Positions 1 through 9,589 of a stretch of 64,000 bases of DNA are shown here, in pieces; the stretch's first letter is position 1, and each line of letters opens with the position of its first letter. The stretch is from DATATJ01 sp963789075 (GTDB lineage Bacteria > Acidobacteriota > Vicinamibacteria > Vicinamibacterales > CAVVIG01): the NCBI GenBank assembly GCA_963789075.1, contig CAWBJQ010000014.1:372001-436000 (forward strand), read 5' to 3'. The position numbers were made by a program, and so were the translations under genes. The notes beneath the pieces are model-generated. The model did not search any database and had not been told where the DNA came from. It saw only the letters and a program-made list of their open reading frames with translations.

Positions 1-770
1 AAGCGCACCGGCGCGGGTTGAAAGTCACCGGGCATCTCTGCTCGGTCACGTACGGCGAGGCCGCCGACCTGGGCATCGACAATCTCGAACACGGCTTCTT
101 CGCGGCCACCGATTTCGTGGCCGACAAACAGCCCGATGCGTGTCCTGGCCAGGCGCGCGGGCAGCAGTCGATTGCCGCGCTCGACGAGAACGGCGCGCCA
201 TTCACCGCGCTCGTGAAAAAGCTCGTCGACAGGCGGGTGGCGCTCACGTCGACGCTGACAGTGTTCGAGACGTTGACGCCCGGACGTCCGATGCCGCGTG
301 GTCTCGACGTGCTGACGCCGCAGCTCCGCGACCAGTTCCAGCGCGCGCACGATCGCGTGCAGCAGACGGCCGCGTCCACCTACGCCACGCTGTTCCCGAA
401 AGCCATGCGGATGGAGCGGGCGTTCGTGAAAGCGGGCGGCCTGCTCACCGCCGGCACCGATCCGACCGGATCGGGCGGCGTCATTCCCGGCTTCGCCGAC
501 CAGCGGCAGCTCGAGCTGCTCGTCGAGGAAGGCTTTACGCCCCTGCAGGCGATCTCCATCGGCACGCTGAACGGCGCAAAATATCTCGGACGCGAGGCGG
601 CGATCGGCACCATCGCTGTTGGCAAACAGGCCGATCTCGTCGTCGTCAACGGGGACCCGTCGACCACGATCGCCGATGTCCGGCGCGTCGAGACGGTGTT
701 CAAGAAAGGGGTCGGCTACGATCCCGCGAAGCTGATCGGGTCGGTGTCGGGGCAAGTCGGGCTATGGTGA
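1..770 (+). CDS. Amidohydrolase family protein (5'-truncated, C-terminal part)
   Basis: The frame is open from the window edge (codons from base 3), so the gene starts upstream; about 255 C-terminal residues are present. Visible landmarks of the imidazolonepropionase-like amidohydrolase superfamily are VTGHLCS with a metal-ligand-type His, DNLEHG, the AGTDPTG segment carrying the usual metal-binding Asp, and a C-terminal GTIAVGKQADLVVV stretch typical of the small beta-sandwich domain. Family members hydrolyse cyclic amides or peptide-like substrates; the substrate cannot be told. The TTG at base 18 is internal, since upstream codons (AHRRG) match the family. Confidence 0.85.
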   Translation, partial: AHRRGLKVTGHLCSVTYGEAADLGIDNLEHGFFAATDFVADKQPDACPGQARGQQSIAALDENGAPFTALVKKLVDRRVALTSTLTVFETLTPGRPMPRGLDVLTPQLRDQFQRAHDRVQQTAASTYATLFPKAMRMERAFVKAGGLLTAGTDPTGSGGVIPGFADQRQLELLVEEGFTPLQAISIGTLNGAKYLGREAAIGTIAVGKQADLVVVNGDPSTTIADVRRVETVFKKGVGYDPAKLIGSVSGQVGLW

Positions 771-883
771 CGCGTGTGTCGCCAATCGTCGCGGATTCGT
801 TGCACCGCTCCATAAGTATGAAATTGTGAAGAACCAACGGAAACATTACGCGCGCACGATCGGCGTCGTGTTTCCATCAAGGG

Positions 884-3800
884 ATGAACATTTCGGAGTT
901 GTTCATCCGGCGCCCGATTGCCACGAGCCTGATGATGCTCGGCATCGCCGGCATGGGCGTGGTCGCGTATCGCGTCCTTCCCGTGAGCGATCTGCCCAAC
1001 GTTGATTTTCCGACGCTGAACGTCGGCGCGGGGCTGCCCGGCGGCGATCCCGGCACGATGGCGTCGGCCGTCGCCAGCCCGCTCGAGCGGCAATTCACGA
1101 CGATCGCCGGCATCGACGAGATGACCTCGTCGAGCTCGACCGGAAGCTCGAACGTGACGCTGCAGTTCGATCTGAATCGCAACATCGACAGCGCCGCCGT
1201 CGACGTGCAGACCGCGATCGCCGCGGTGATGCCGCTGCTGCCCGCCGGCATGCCGGCGCCGCCGTCGTTCCGCAAGTTCAATCCCGCCGACCAGCCGATC
1301 ATGTTTCTCGGCCTCACTTCAGACGTCGTGCCGATGTACGAGCTCGACGACTATGCGGAAAACATGATCGCCCCGCGCATCTCGATGGTGTCCGGCGTCT
1401 CCCAGGTTCAGGTGCAGGGCGCGCAGAAGTACGCGGTGCGCGTGCAGGTCGACCCGAACAAGCTGCGCGCGCAGGGCATCGGCCTGAACGAGATCAATCA
1501 GGCGCTCCAGGACTGGAACGTCAACACGCCGACCGGCCAGTTGTTCGGCCCGCAATCGACCTACAACATCCACGCGCAGGGGCAGTTGATGCGGGCGGCC
1601 GACTTCCGGCCGATCATCGTGTCCTATGTGCGCGGGGCGCCGGTGCGACTCGATCAGGTGGCCACGGTGCTCGACAACGTCGAGGACAACAAGAACGCGT
1701 CGTGGCTGTACACGAAGGCCGGATCGCGGCGCGCGATCAACCTGCAGGTGATGCGCCAGCCGGGCAGCAACACCATCGAGGTGACCGACGCCATCCGCGC
1801 GCTGCTGCCGTCCTTCGAGACGCGGCTGCCGCCGTCGGTTCATCTGACGGTGCGCGGCGATCGCTCGAGGAACATCCGCGAGGCGTTCTCCGACATCCAG
1901 TGGACGATGCTCATCACGCTGCTGCTCGTGGTCGGCGTCATCTTCGCGTTCCTCCACAGCGGATCCGCGACGGTCATCCCCGCGCTGGCGCTGCCGTTCT
2001 CGATTCTCGGCACGTTCGCCGTGATGGCCGTGCTCGGCTTCACGCTCGACAACCTGTCGATGATGGCGCTGATCCTCTGCATCGGTTTCGTCGTCGACGA
2101 TGCCATCGTGATGCTGGAGAACATCGTGCGACACATCGAGCAGGGCGAGCAGCCGCTCGAGGCTGCGCTGAACGGCTCGCGCGAGATCGGCTTCACGATC
2201 GTCTCGATGACCGTGTCGCTCGCCGCCGTGTTCATTCCCATTCTGTTCATGGCCGGCATCCTCGGGCGGCTGTTCCGCGAGTTCGCGATCACGATCACGG
2301 CCGCGATTCTGATCTCGGGCATCGTGTCGGTGACGCTCACGCCGATGCTGTGCAGCCGCTTCCTCCGCGCGTCGTCTCTGCACGCGAAGGGGCGCTTCGC
2401 CACCTTCATGGAGCGGCAGTTCAACCGGCTGTTTCATGCGTACGAATGGAGCCTCGCCATCGTGCTGCGCCACCGCCCCGCGATGCTCCTGGTGTTCGCC
2501 GGCGTGCTCGTCGCGACCGTCGAGATGTTCAACATCGTGCCGAAAGGGTTCATTCCCGATCAGGACAACGACTCGGTCAACGTCAACGTGCAGGCCGCGC
2601 AGGGGACGTCGTACTACGACATGGTCGACAACGTGTCACGGATCGCGAAAGTGATCCACGCGAATCCCAACGTCGACACGTTCTTTGCCAGCACGGGCGG
2701 CGGCTTCGGATCGATGAACCAGGCGCGCTTCAACGTGCAGTTGCTCCCGCGCCGCATGCGGCCGTTCTCCGCCGCCCAGATCGCGGAGCAGATTCGCCCG
2801 CAGCTCCTGCGGTTCCCCGGGTTCCGTGCGTTCGTGAGCCTGCCTCCGGCGATTCAGATCGGCGGGCACATGGGCAACAGCTCCTACAACCTGACCGTGC
2901 AGAGCGCCGATACGTCGATTCTCTATGACTGGGCGACGAAGCTGGAGGCCGTGATCGCGACGCTGCCCGAGGTGCAGGACGTCTCCGACGACATGCAGAT
3001 GAAGAGCCCGCGCGTGAACCTGGTCTTCGATCGCGACCGGACCGCGGCGCTCGGCCTGAACGCCAGCACGATAGAGACGGCGCTCTACGACGGCTTCGGA
3101 CCGCAGTGGGCATCGACCATCTACGGTCCGACGGCGCAGTACAAAGTGCTGCTCGAGCTCGATCCGAAATACCAGGAGCAGGCCGCCTCGCTCGAGAAGA
3201 TCGCGTTCAAGGCGCCGAACGGCGCGCTCGTGCCGCTCGAGTCGGTGATGCACCTCCAGGAAACCGTCGGGCCGCAGACTGTAAATCATGTCGGCGAGCT
3301 GCCGGCCGTGTCGATTTCGTTCGGCCTCAAGCCGGGCGTGTCGCTCGGCGCTGCCGTCGATCACGTCAACCAAACCGCCGCCGCCGTGCTGCCCGAGACC
3401 GTCACCGCCAGCTTCCAAGGTTCCGCGAAGACGTTTCAGCAGTCGATGCAGAATCTCGGCCTGTTGCTGTTCGTCGCGATCGGCGTCGTCTACATCGTCC
3501 TCGGCATGCTGTACGAGAGCTACATCCATCCGCTCACGATTTTGTCCGGGCTGCCGCCGGCCGGGCTCGGCGCGCTCATCACGCTGTATGTCTTCGGCAA
3601 CGAGCTGAACATCTACTCGTTCGTTGGCCTCGTGATGCTCATCGGCATCGTCAAGAAGAACGCGATCATGCAGATCGACTTCGCGCTCGAGGCCGAGCGC
3701 CAGCATGGCAAGAGTCCGGCGGAGGCGATTTACGAAGGCTGCCTCATTCGCTTCCGGCCGATCATGATGACGACGATGGCGGCGCTGTTCGGGGCGGTGC

Positions 3801-3988
3801 CGATCGCGATGGGTTTCGGCGCGGGGGGTGAAGCGCGGCGGCCGCTCGGCCTGGCGGTCGTGGGCGGACTCGTCGTGTCGCAGTTGATCACGCTGTATCT
3901 GACGCCGGTCGTCTACACGTACATGGCGAGCCTGGTGAAAACGCGCCGGATTCCGATGACGGTCACGGCCAAGCCCACACCGGCGTAG
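884..3988 (+). CDS. RND-family efflux transporter permease (AcrB/MdtB-like)
   Basis: A complete 1034-residue protein, the normal size for an inner-membrane RND proton antiporter. The N-terminus MNISELFIRRPIATSLMM is the usual first helix. TM4 carries the Asp pair (D405, D406 in GFVVDDAIVMLEN) that relays protons, and TM10 carries the partner Lys (about K924, IGIVKKNAIMQ). Twofold repeat architecture with two large periplasmic loops is evident. It resembles MdtB/MdtC more than AcrB by eye. No membrane-fusion adaptor or outer-membrane channel gene flanks it on either side within the window, so its partners must lie upstream of the window or elsewhere. The substrate is not predictable. Confidence 0.93.
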   Translation: MNISELFIRRPIATSLMMLGIAGMGVVAYRVLPVSDLPNVDFPTLNVGAGLPGGDPGTMASAVASPLERQFTTIAGIDEMTSSSSTGSSNVTLQFDLNRNIDSAAVDVQTAIAAVMPLLPAGMPAPPSFRKFNPADQPIMFLGLTSDVVPMYELDDYAENMIAPRISMVSGVSQVQVQGAQKYAVRVQVDPNKLRAQGIGLNEINQALQDWNVNTPTGQLFGPQSTYNIHAQGQLMRAADFRPIIVSYVRGAPVRLDQVATVLDNVEDNKNASWLYTKAGSRRAINLQVMRQPGSNTIEVTDAIRALLPSFETRLPPSVHLTVRGDRSRNIREAFSDIQWTMLITLLLVVGVIFAFLHSGSATVIPALALPFSILGTFAVMAVLGFTLDNLSMMALILCIGFVVDDAIVMLENIVRHIEQGEQPLEAALNGSREIGFTIVSMTVSLAAVFIPILFMAGILGRLFREFAITITAAILISGIVSVTLTPMLCSRFLRASSLHAKGRFATFMERQFNRLFHAYEWSLAIVLRHRPAMLLVFAGVLVATVEMFNIVPKGFIPDQDNDSVNVNVQAAQGTSYYDMVDNVSRIAKVIHANPNVDTFFASTGGGFGSMNQARFNVQLLPRRMRPFSAAQIAEQIRPQLLRFPGFRAFVSLPPAIQIGGHMGNSSYNLTVQSADTSILYDWATKLEAVIATLPEVQDVSDDMQMKSPRVNLVFDRDRTAALGLNASTIETALYDGFGPQWASTIYGPTAQYKVLLELDPKYQEQAASLEKIAFKAPNGALVPLESVMHLQETVGPQTVNHVGELPAVSISFGLKPGVSLGAAVDHVNQTAAAVLPETVTASFQGSAKTFQQSMQNLGLLLFVAIGVVYIVLGMLYESYIHPLTILSGLPPAGLGALITLYVFGNELNIYSFVGLVMLIGIVKKNAIMQIDFALEAERQHGKSPAEAIYEGCLIRFRPIMMTTMAALFGAVPIAMGFGAGGEARRPLGLAVVGGLVVSQLITLYLTPVVYTYMASLVKTRRIPMTVTAKPTPA

Positions 3989-4003
3989 GCCCACGCCAAC
4001 GTA

Positions 4004-4053
4004 GGGCGGGTCCTTTTGGACCCGCCCAAACGCCGGGTCTAAAAAGACCCGGC
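4004..4053. terminator. Two tandem GC-rich hairpins after the RND gene
   Basis: Stem 4004-4013 pairs perfectly with 4018-4027 around a TTTT loop, and stem 4032-4040 pairs with 4045-4053 around an AAAA loop. They sit 15 bases after the RND stop. They lack a clear T-tract, so they may act as Rho-type or processing hairpins; they belong to the GTAG palindrome repeat family that also occurs at 21251 and 57475. Confidence 0.6.
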
Positions 4054-4096
4054 CTGCACCAACCCATCCCTGGGCGCCCGATGTAGAGTACCGCGC

Positions 4097-5176
4097 ATGG
4101 CCCGCTGCATCCGGTCTCGGACGGGATGGCTCCTCGCGCTGACGATCGCGGTCGGCCTCTGGTGGCCTCTTCTCGCCGCCGATGCGCTGCCGCGGCGGCT
4201 CACCGATGCGCAGTTCTGGCATCTCATCGCTGACGTATCCGAGTTGAACGGCACGTTCCGGTCCGACAATCTGCTGTCGAACGAGGTCGGGATGCAGGAT
4301 GTCATCCCCGAGCTGACGCGCGTGGCGAAGAGCGGCCGCGTGTACATCGGCGTTGGCCCCGAGCAGAACTACACCTACATCGCCGCGCTTCAGCCGGCGA
4401 TGGCGTTCATCGTGGACGTGCGGCGCGGGAATCTCGATCTGCAGCTGATGTACAAGGCGCTGTTCGAGATCTCTGCGGATCGCGCGGAATTCGTCTCGAG
4501 GCTGTTTTCCCGGCCGAGGCCGGACGGCGTGGGCGAGGGGAGCAGCGCGTCGGCGATCTTCGCCGCGTTCGTGCCGGTGCCGGCAAGCGAGGCGCTCTAC
4601 AAATCGAATCTGCAGGCGGTGCTCAATCAGCTGACGCGGACGCACGGGTTCGGGCTCCTGGCTGAGGATCTGAGCGGGATTGGCGACGTCTATCGCGCCT
4701 TCTTCGAGTTTGGTCCCGCGATTCAGTATTCGTCGACGGGGCGATCGCCCGGCCGGAACCAGCCGACCTATGCCGACCTGATGACGGCGACCGACGCCGG
4801 CGGCCAGGCGCGCAGCTATCTTGCCACCGAGGATCGCTTTGCGTTCGTCAAGGATCTCGAGGCACGCAACATGTTGGTGCCGGTCGTCGGCAACTTCGGC
4901 GGGCCGCGCGCGATCCGCCGTGTTGGCGCGTTCCTGAAAGGTCACGGCGCGACGGTGTCGGCTTTCTATCTGTCGAATGTCGAGCAGTACCTCCGCATGG
5001 ACGGATTGTGGGGGGCATTCTGCGCCAACGTCGCGACGCTTCCGCTCGACGAGAGCAGCCGGTTCATCCGTTCAGTTCGCGGCGGGCAATCCGGCCAGCC
5101 GTTCGGCTTCGGGCTGACGTCGGAACTGGGGTCGATGATCGCGGAGACGAAAGAGTGCGCCCCGTCCGGCCGATGA
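4097..5176 (+). CDS. Uncharacterised secreted or membrane-anchored protein (paralog of 16113-17234)
   Basis: 359 residues with an N-terminal hydrophobic segment (about residues 10-27, WLLALTIAVGLWWPLLAA) that reads as a signal peptide or anchor. I do not recognise a named domain. Conserved blocks shared with the second copy at 16113-17234 include FRSDNL, YIGVGPEQNYTYI, AFIVDVRR, LMYKALFE, SADRAEFVSRLFSR, GNFGG, GATVSAFYLSNVEQYL and NVATLPLDE. The GPEQNYTYIAAL and SNVEQYL blocks are rich in polar and aromatic residues and may form an active or binding site, but this is guesswork. It stands alone between the RND gene and the Asp-box protein, all in the same direction. Confidence 0.75.
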   Translation: MARCIRSRTGWLLALTIAVGLWWPLLAADALPRRLTDAQFWHLIADVSELNGTFRSDNLLSNEVGMQDVIPELTRVAKSGRVYIGVGPEQNYTYIAALQPAMAFIVDVRRGNLDLQLMYKALFEISADRAEFVSRLFSRPRPDGVGEGSSASAIFAAFVPVPASEALYKSNLQAVLNQLTRTHGFGLLAEDLSGIGDVYRAFFEFGPAIQYSSTGRSPGRNQPTYADLMTATDAGGQARSYLATEDRFAFVKDLEARNMLVPVVGNFGGPRAIRRVGAFLKGHGATVSAFYLSNVEQYLRMDGLWGAFCANVATLPLDESSRFIRSVRGGQSGQPFGFGLTSELGSMIAETKECAPSGR

Positions 5177-5269
5177 CACGCGCGTCGAACCTCCGTGTCC
5201 TCTTGTAAGGCTTTTCGATGACGCCGACCATCCCCGGCCACTACGTTCTTTGATAGTATTCGCAGCACT

Positions 5270-8200
5270 ATGCAGACCTCATTTCGCCGACTTGCCGCGA
5301 TTGCACTTCCGCTCATCGTCTTGTGCGTGATGACCGTCGTGCCGTCCGGCCAGTCCGGCGGCGGCAGCACGCCTCCACCGATCAATCAATCGGACGACCC
5401 GGTGCTCGGCGCGTTCCGATTCCGATCGATCGGCCCCGCCAGCATGGGCGGCCGCATCGACGATATCGCGGTGTCCGAGAGCGATCCGAGCGTTATCTAT
5501 CTGGGCTACGCGGTCGGCGGCGTGTTCAGGTCCACGAACAACGCGACTTCGTTCGAGCCGGTGTTCCAGACATACGGAACGGCGTCGATTGGCGACATCG
5601 CCATCCACCCGACCAACCCCGACATCGTCTACATCGGCACTGGCGAGCCGAACAATCGGCAGACGGCATCGTTCGGCGACGGCATCTACAAAACCACGGA
5701 CGGTGGAAAAACGTTTACGCACCTCGGGCTCAATGAGACGCAGACGATTGCGCGCATCGTGATCGATCCGAAGAATCCTGAAACGGTGTACGTCGCTTCA
5801 CCCGGCCACCTGTTCGGCGCGAGCCCCGACCGCGGCATCTACAAGACGACCGACGGCGGCAAGACGTGGAACCAGATCAAATTCATCGACAACGACACGG
5901 GCTTCACCGACATCGCGCTCGATCCGGCCAACAGCAACACGGTGTATGCCGCGAGCTACCAGCGGCGGCGCAGCGGCTGCTGCTTCAACGGCGGCGGCCC
6001 CGGCAGTGCCTTGTGGAAGAGCACCGACGCCGGCAAGACGTGGACGAAGCTGACGGAGCACGGTCTGCCGGCCGGAACCTACGGACGCATCGCGCTCGAC
6101 GTCTCCCGCTCGAACCCGAACATCGTCTACGCGCAGATCGAAGCAGGGGAGACGGGCACACCGGAGCGGACACCGGCGGTCGAAGCGGGCGCCGCGACGG
6201 AAGCGACGCCAGCCGGTGCTGCCGCGGTGACGCCGCCTGGCGGGGCAGGAAGAGCGGGAGGGGCAGGAAGAGCTGGAGCGGCGGGAAGGGCAGGACAACC
6301 TTCGGCCGAAACGCCGGAAGCCGGCGGACGCGGCGGGCCCTCGTTCGACTGGTGCAACAACGGCGGCCCCACGAGAGGCTACCAGGCGGGTCGCGGCGGC
6401 GGAGGCGGCGGACGCGCCGATCAGCAGCCACCAGCGGGCTGGACGCCGCCGGCGCTCGACCCCAAGAAGGGCGGCTTACTGCGGTCGGACAACAAAGGCC
6501 AGTCGTGGACGCTGCTCAGCAATTGCGACGCGCGCCCGATGTACTTCAGCCAGCTGCGCGTCGATCCGGCCAACGACAAGACGATCTACGTCGCGGGGCT
6601 GCCGGTGGCGAAGTCGCTCGACGGCGGCAAGACGTTCGCAACGCTCGACACGGCCGGCGGCAACGACTCGCCCGGACACGTCGATCAGCACGCCATCTGG
6701 ATCGATCCGAAGAATTCGAAGCACATCATGATCGGGAATGACGGCGGCCTCGATATCAGTTGGGATCAGGGCAAGACGTGGGACTTCGTCAACACGATGG
6801 CCACCGGGCTCGCGTACGTCGTCACCGCCGACATGCGCCACCCCTACTACGTCTACATCGGGCTGCAGGACAACGGCAGCTGGGGCGGACCCAGCGCCGT
6901 GCGCGGACGCGGCGGCATCATGAACTCCGATTGGTTTGGGATCGGCGGCGGCGATGGCTTCTACACTGCGGTCGATCCGAGCGACTACAACAACGTCATC
7001 ACCGAATCGCAGGACGGCAACACGAACCGGTACGACCTGCGGACCGGGCGCGGCCAGAGCATCCGCCCGCGCGCGCCGGCGGCGGCGCGCGGCACCACAG
7101 GAGGAGCCGGCAGGGCAGGAGAGGCGGCCGAGACGGCACCGCCTGTCCAGGTCGGCGGAGCAGAGGCGCAGCCGGGCGGGCGAGGCGGTCCACCGAACGT
7201 GCTCAACGCGCACCCGGGCGATCAGTACCGCTTCAATTGGAATACACCGGTCGTCATGTCGCCGCACAACCCGAAGATCGTCTGGTTCGGCGGCAATCGT
7301 TTGTTCAAGTCGTACAACCAGGGCGACACCTGGGTAGCCAGCAGCGATCTCACGAAGCAGATCGATCGCAACACCGTCTCGCTGATGGGCGTACCCGGGA
7401 ACGTGACGCAGCTCTCGAAGAACGACGGCGTCGTCTCCTACAGCACCATCATCTCGATTTCCGAATCGCCCCTGCTTCCGGGCGTGGTGTGGGCAGGGAC
7501 CGACGATGGGAATTTACAGGTGAGCCAGGACGGCGGCGAGAGCTTCACGGAAGTCGGCAAGAACCTGCCCGGTCTGCCGCCGAATAACCAGTACTGGATC
7601 TCGCGGGTCGACGCATCCCATTTCGACGCCGCCACGGCGTACGTGGCCGTGGACGGACATCGCAACGACGATCTCAGGCCGTACGTCTTCGTCACCCACG
7701 ACTTCGGGAAGACGTTCCAGAGCGTCTGCGGCAACCTGCCGCCCTCGGGCAACGTGCAGGTGATTCGCGAAGATCCGAAGAACAAGAATCTGCTCTACGT
7801 CGGGACGGAGTTCGGGCTCTTCGTGTCGCTCGACGCGGGGAAGACGTGGAAGAAGTTCATGACCAACTACCCGACGGTGCGCACGGACGACATTCTGGTG
7901 CACCCGCGCGACAACGATCTGATCGTCGCGACGCACGGCCGCAGCGTGTGGATTGTGGACGACATCTCGCCGCTGCAGCAGATGACGCCAGAGGTGCTGG
8001 CGCAAGACGCGTTCCTGTTCAACATCCGTCCGGCGATTGCGTATTTGAACGACCAGCAGCACGGGCAGCAGGTCGGTGGACAGAAGGTGTTTGTCGGCGA
8101 GAACGCGCCGCGCGGTGCATCGATCGACTACTACCTGAAGGGCCCGGCGTCCGGCGAGGTAAAGATCTCGATCGCGGATGCGGCCGGCAAGGTCATTCGG

Positions 8201-8413
8201 ACGATGGACGGCACGAAGCACGCTGGCATCAATCGCGTGCTCTGGAATCTGACGCCGACTCCATTGGCGAACGCGCAGCCGGGCGGCGGCGGGCGAGGCG
8301 GTCAGCCCCAGCCGGTCGAGGCCGGCACGTACATCGTCACGCTCACGATCGGCGGCAAGACGATGACCAAGCCGGTGTCGGTGCTCGAGGATCGCTGGTT
8401 GAACGAACGGTAA
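5270..8413 (+). CDS. Secreted Asp-box (VPS10/sortilin-like, BNR) repeat protein
   Basis: 1047 residues with a Sec signal peptide (hydrophobic core about 8-25). At least eleven Asp-box motifs of the form S/T-x-D-x-G-x-[TS]-[WF] are visible (for example TTDGGKTW, STDAGKTW, SLDGGKTF, SLDAGKTW), spread from residue 90 to about 865, indicating one or two multi-bladed propellers. Such proteins are annotated as glycosyl hydrolases or VPS10-domain proteins in Acidobacteriota, but no catalytic activity can be read from the sequence. A Gly/Ala/Arg-rich low-complexity insert occupies about residues 292-395 and a shorter one about 598-645. The C-terminal 130 residues look like a beta-sandwich domain. A frameshifted relative lies at 21290-24451. 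Confidence 0.88.
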   Translation: MQTSFRRLAAIALPLIVLCVMTVVPSGQSGGGSTPPPINQSDDPVLGAFRFRSIGPASMGGRIDDIAVSESDPSVIYLGYAVGGVFRSTNNATSFEPVFQTYGTASIGDIAIHPTNPDIVYIGTGEPNNRQTASFGDGIYKTTDGGKTFTHLGLNETQTIARIVIDPKNPETVYVASPGHLFGASPDRGIYKTTDGGKTWNQIKFIDNDTGFTDIALDPANSNTVYAASYQRRRSGCCFNGGGPGSALWKSTDAGKTWTKLTEHGLPAGTYGRIALDVSRSNPNIVYAQIEAGETGTPERTPAVEAGAATEATPAGAAAVTPPGGAGRAGGAGRAGAAGRAGQPSAETPEAGGRGGPSFDWCNNGGPTRGYQAGRGGGGGGRADQQPPAGWTPPALDPKKGGLLRSDNKGQSWTLLSNCDARPMYFSQLRVDPANDKTIYVAGLPVAKSLDGGKTFATLDTAGGNDSPGHVDQHAIWIDPKNSKHIMIGNDGGLDISWDQGKTWDFVNTMATGLAYVVTADMRHPYYVYIGLQDNGSWGGPSAVRGRGGIMNSDWFGIGGGDGFYTAVDPSDYNNVITESQDGNTNRYDLRTGRGQSIRPRAPAAARGTTGGAGRAGEAAETAPPVQVGGAEAQPGGRGGPPNVLNAHPGDQYRFNWNTPVVMSPHNPKIVWFGGNRLFKSYNQGDTWVASSDLTKQIDRNTVSLMGVPGNVTQLSKNDGVVSYSTIISISESPLLPGVVWAGTDDGNLQVSQDGGESFTEVGKNLPGLPPNNQYWISRVDASHFDAATAYVAVDGHRNDDLRPYVFVTHDFGKTFQSVCGNLPPSGNVQVIREDPKNKNLLYVGTEFGLFVSLDAGKTWKKFMTNYPTVRTDDILVHPRDNDLIVATHGRSVWIVDDISPLQQMTPEVLAQDAFLFNIRPAIAYLNDQQHGQQVGGQKVFVGENAPRGASIDYYLKGPASGEVKISIADAAGKVIRTMDGTKHAGINRVLWNLTPTPLANAQPGGGGRGGQPQPVEAGTYIVTLTIGGKTMTKPVSVLEDRWLNER

Positions 8414-8417
8414 TCGC

Positions 8418-8816
8418 ATGGAGACGCACGTCAAGGTGCTCGGCGTGCTTCACATTGTGCTGGGCGCGCTCGGCGTGTTCAGTGCGCTGGTGCTGGTGTT
8501 GATCTTCGGCGGCGCCGCCGGGATCGTCGGGGCCACCGGCGATCCCGAGGCGCACATCGCGATCCCGATCATCGGTATCACCGGGACTGCGCTGATCCTG
8601 TTCGTCCTGGTGCGATCGGTGCCCGGCATCCTGGTCGGCTTCGGGCTGCTGAAGTATCGATCGTGGGCGCGGATCGCAGGCATCGTGCTGTCGATCCTCG
8701 ATCTGATCTGGCTGCCATTCGGCACGATCGTGGGGATCTACGGACTGTGGGTGCTCTTCTCGACGGACACCGAGCGGTTGTTCACGGGATCGCAATCCGT
8801 TCCTCCGCCTGGCTGA
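8418..8816 (+). CDS. Small multi-pass membrane protein
   Basis: 132 residues with about three hydrophobic helices (roughly 8-32, 48-75, 84-112), beginning METHVKVLGVLHIVLGALGV. It starts 4 bases after the Asp-box gene stop, so it is probably co-transcribed. It resembles the short uncharacterised membrane proteins common in this phylum with a repeated LGxLxIxxG pattern. There are no catalytic motifs, and I do not recognise a function. Confidence 0.7.
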   Translation: METHVKVLGVLHIVLGALGVFSALVLVLIFGGAAGIVGATGDPEAHIAIPIIGITGTALILFVLVRSVPGILVGFGLLKYRSWARIAGIVLSILDLIWLPFGTIVGIYGLWVLFSTDTERLFTGSQSVPPPG

Positions 8817-8818
8817 CC

Positions 8819-8858
8819 GTAGCGCGAAGGCAGTAGCGCGAAGGCTTCCACCTCCGCC
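8819..8858. repeat. Intergenic GTAGCGCGAAGGC repeat, two partial copies
   Basis: GTAGCGCGAAGGC occurs at 8819 and again at 8833, the second continuing into a CTTCC-CTCCGCC arm. The same unit recurs at 9672 and 28941. It is a REP-like palindromic unit rather than coding sequence. Confidence 0.6.
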
Positions 8859-8948
8859 AAGGCTCCGGCGGACAGGTCAGCCGAGCGCCGACCGCCAAGC
8901 GCCGCCGCACGCCTGCAGCGTTGGCCGCTGACGCGATAGAGTAAGCGG

Positions 8949-9251
8949 ATGAAGTACTTCGCGCTCATCTACGATGTCGTTCCGGATTTCCTCGCGCGGC
9001 GGGTTGAGTTTCGGCCGGCACATCTGCAGCGCGTGCGCGAGGCGCACGAACGCGGCGAGCTGCCGATGGCTGGAGCGCTCGGCGATCCGCCCGACGGCGC
9101 GCTGCTCGTGTTTCTCGCACCCTCCGCCGCCCCGGCGGAGGCATTTGCGAAAGAGGATCCCTACGTGATCAACGGACTCGTCGTGCGCTGGCAGGTGCGG
9201 CCGTGGACCGTGGTGACCGTGCCTGGCGGCCCGGCCGGAAAGCAGGCCTGA
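8949..9251 (+). CDS. YciI family protein
   Basis: 100 residues starting MKYFALIYD, matching the YciI fold of the dimeric alpha/beta ferredoxin-like superfamily: a first strand YFALIYDV, then RPAHLQRVREAHERGEL with the family His, MAGALGDPPDGALLVF, and the EDPYVINGLV motif with its Asp-Pro. YciI proteins are small putative enzymes of unclear role. It ends one base before the next gene, which has the same fold class, so the two form an operon. Confidence 0.85.
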   Translation: MKYFALIYDVVPDFLARRVEFRPAHLQRVREAHERGELPMAGALGDPPDGALLVFLAPSAAPAEAFAKEDPYVINGLVVRWQVRPWTVVTVPGGPAGKQA

Positions 9252-9252
9252 G

Positions 9253-9567
9253 ATGGTAGCGAGATATTGGTCCGCGCGCGCGCGACGCGACACGGCGCCG
9301 CAGTATGCGCAGCACTTCGCACAGCACGTCCTGCCCGTCCTGCAGAAGGTGGACGGCTATGTCACGGCGACTGTTCTGCAGCGCCAGGTCGGCCACTCGA
9401 TCGAGATCGTTGTCATCACGTACTGGCAGTCGATCGACGCGATCCGCGGGTTTGCCGGCGACGATCTGGAACTGGCCGTCGTCGCAGCCGATGCGACTGC
9501 GCTCTTTTCGGATTACGACCGCCGCGTCAGGCACTACGAAGTGCTCTTGAAGGACATTCACGCGTGA
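9253..9567 (+). CDS. Antibiotic biosynthesis monooxygenase (ABM)-like dimeric alpha/beta barrel protein
   Basis: 104 residues. The pattern VARYWSARA, YAQHFAQHVLPVLQKVDGYV, a strand EIVVITYWQSIDAIRGFAGDD and a C-terminal YEVL match ABM or heme-degrading-monooxygenase-like proteins of the ferredoxin-like superfamily. The YWxSxDAIxxFAG segment is characteristic. The activity is unknown. It follows the YciI gene with one base between, so the pair is probably co-expressed. Confidence 0.75.
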   Translation: MVARYWSARARRDTAPQYAQHFAQHVLPVLQKVDGYVTATVLQRQVGHSIEIVVITYWQSIDAIRGFAGDDLELAVVAADATALFSDYDRRVRHYEVLLKDIHA

Positions 9568-9589
9568 GCCCCTCGGTCGAGCGTCGCGT

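Noticed and set aside
1319..2473. A 384-codon minus-strand frame inside the RND gene
   Set aside because: Same antisense pattern; no domain and the RND protein is unmistakable.
2636..4945. A 769-codon open frame on the minus strand opposite the RND gene
   Set aside because: Arg-, His- and Asp-rich composition typical of antisense shadows in high-GC DNA, and both well-supported plus-strand genes cover it.
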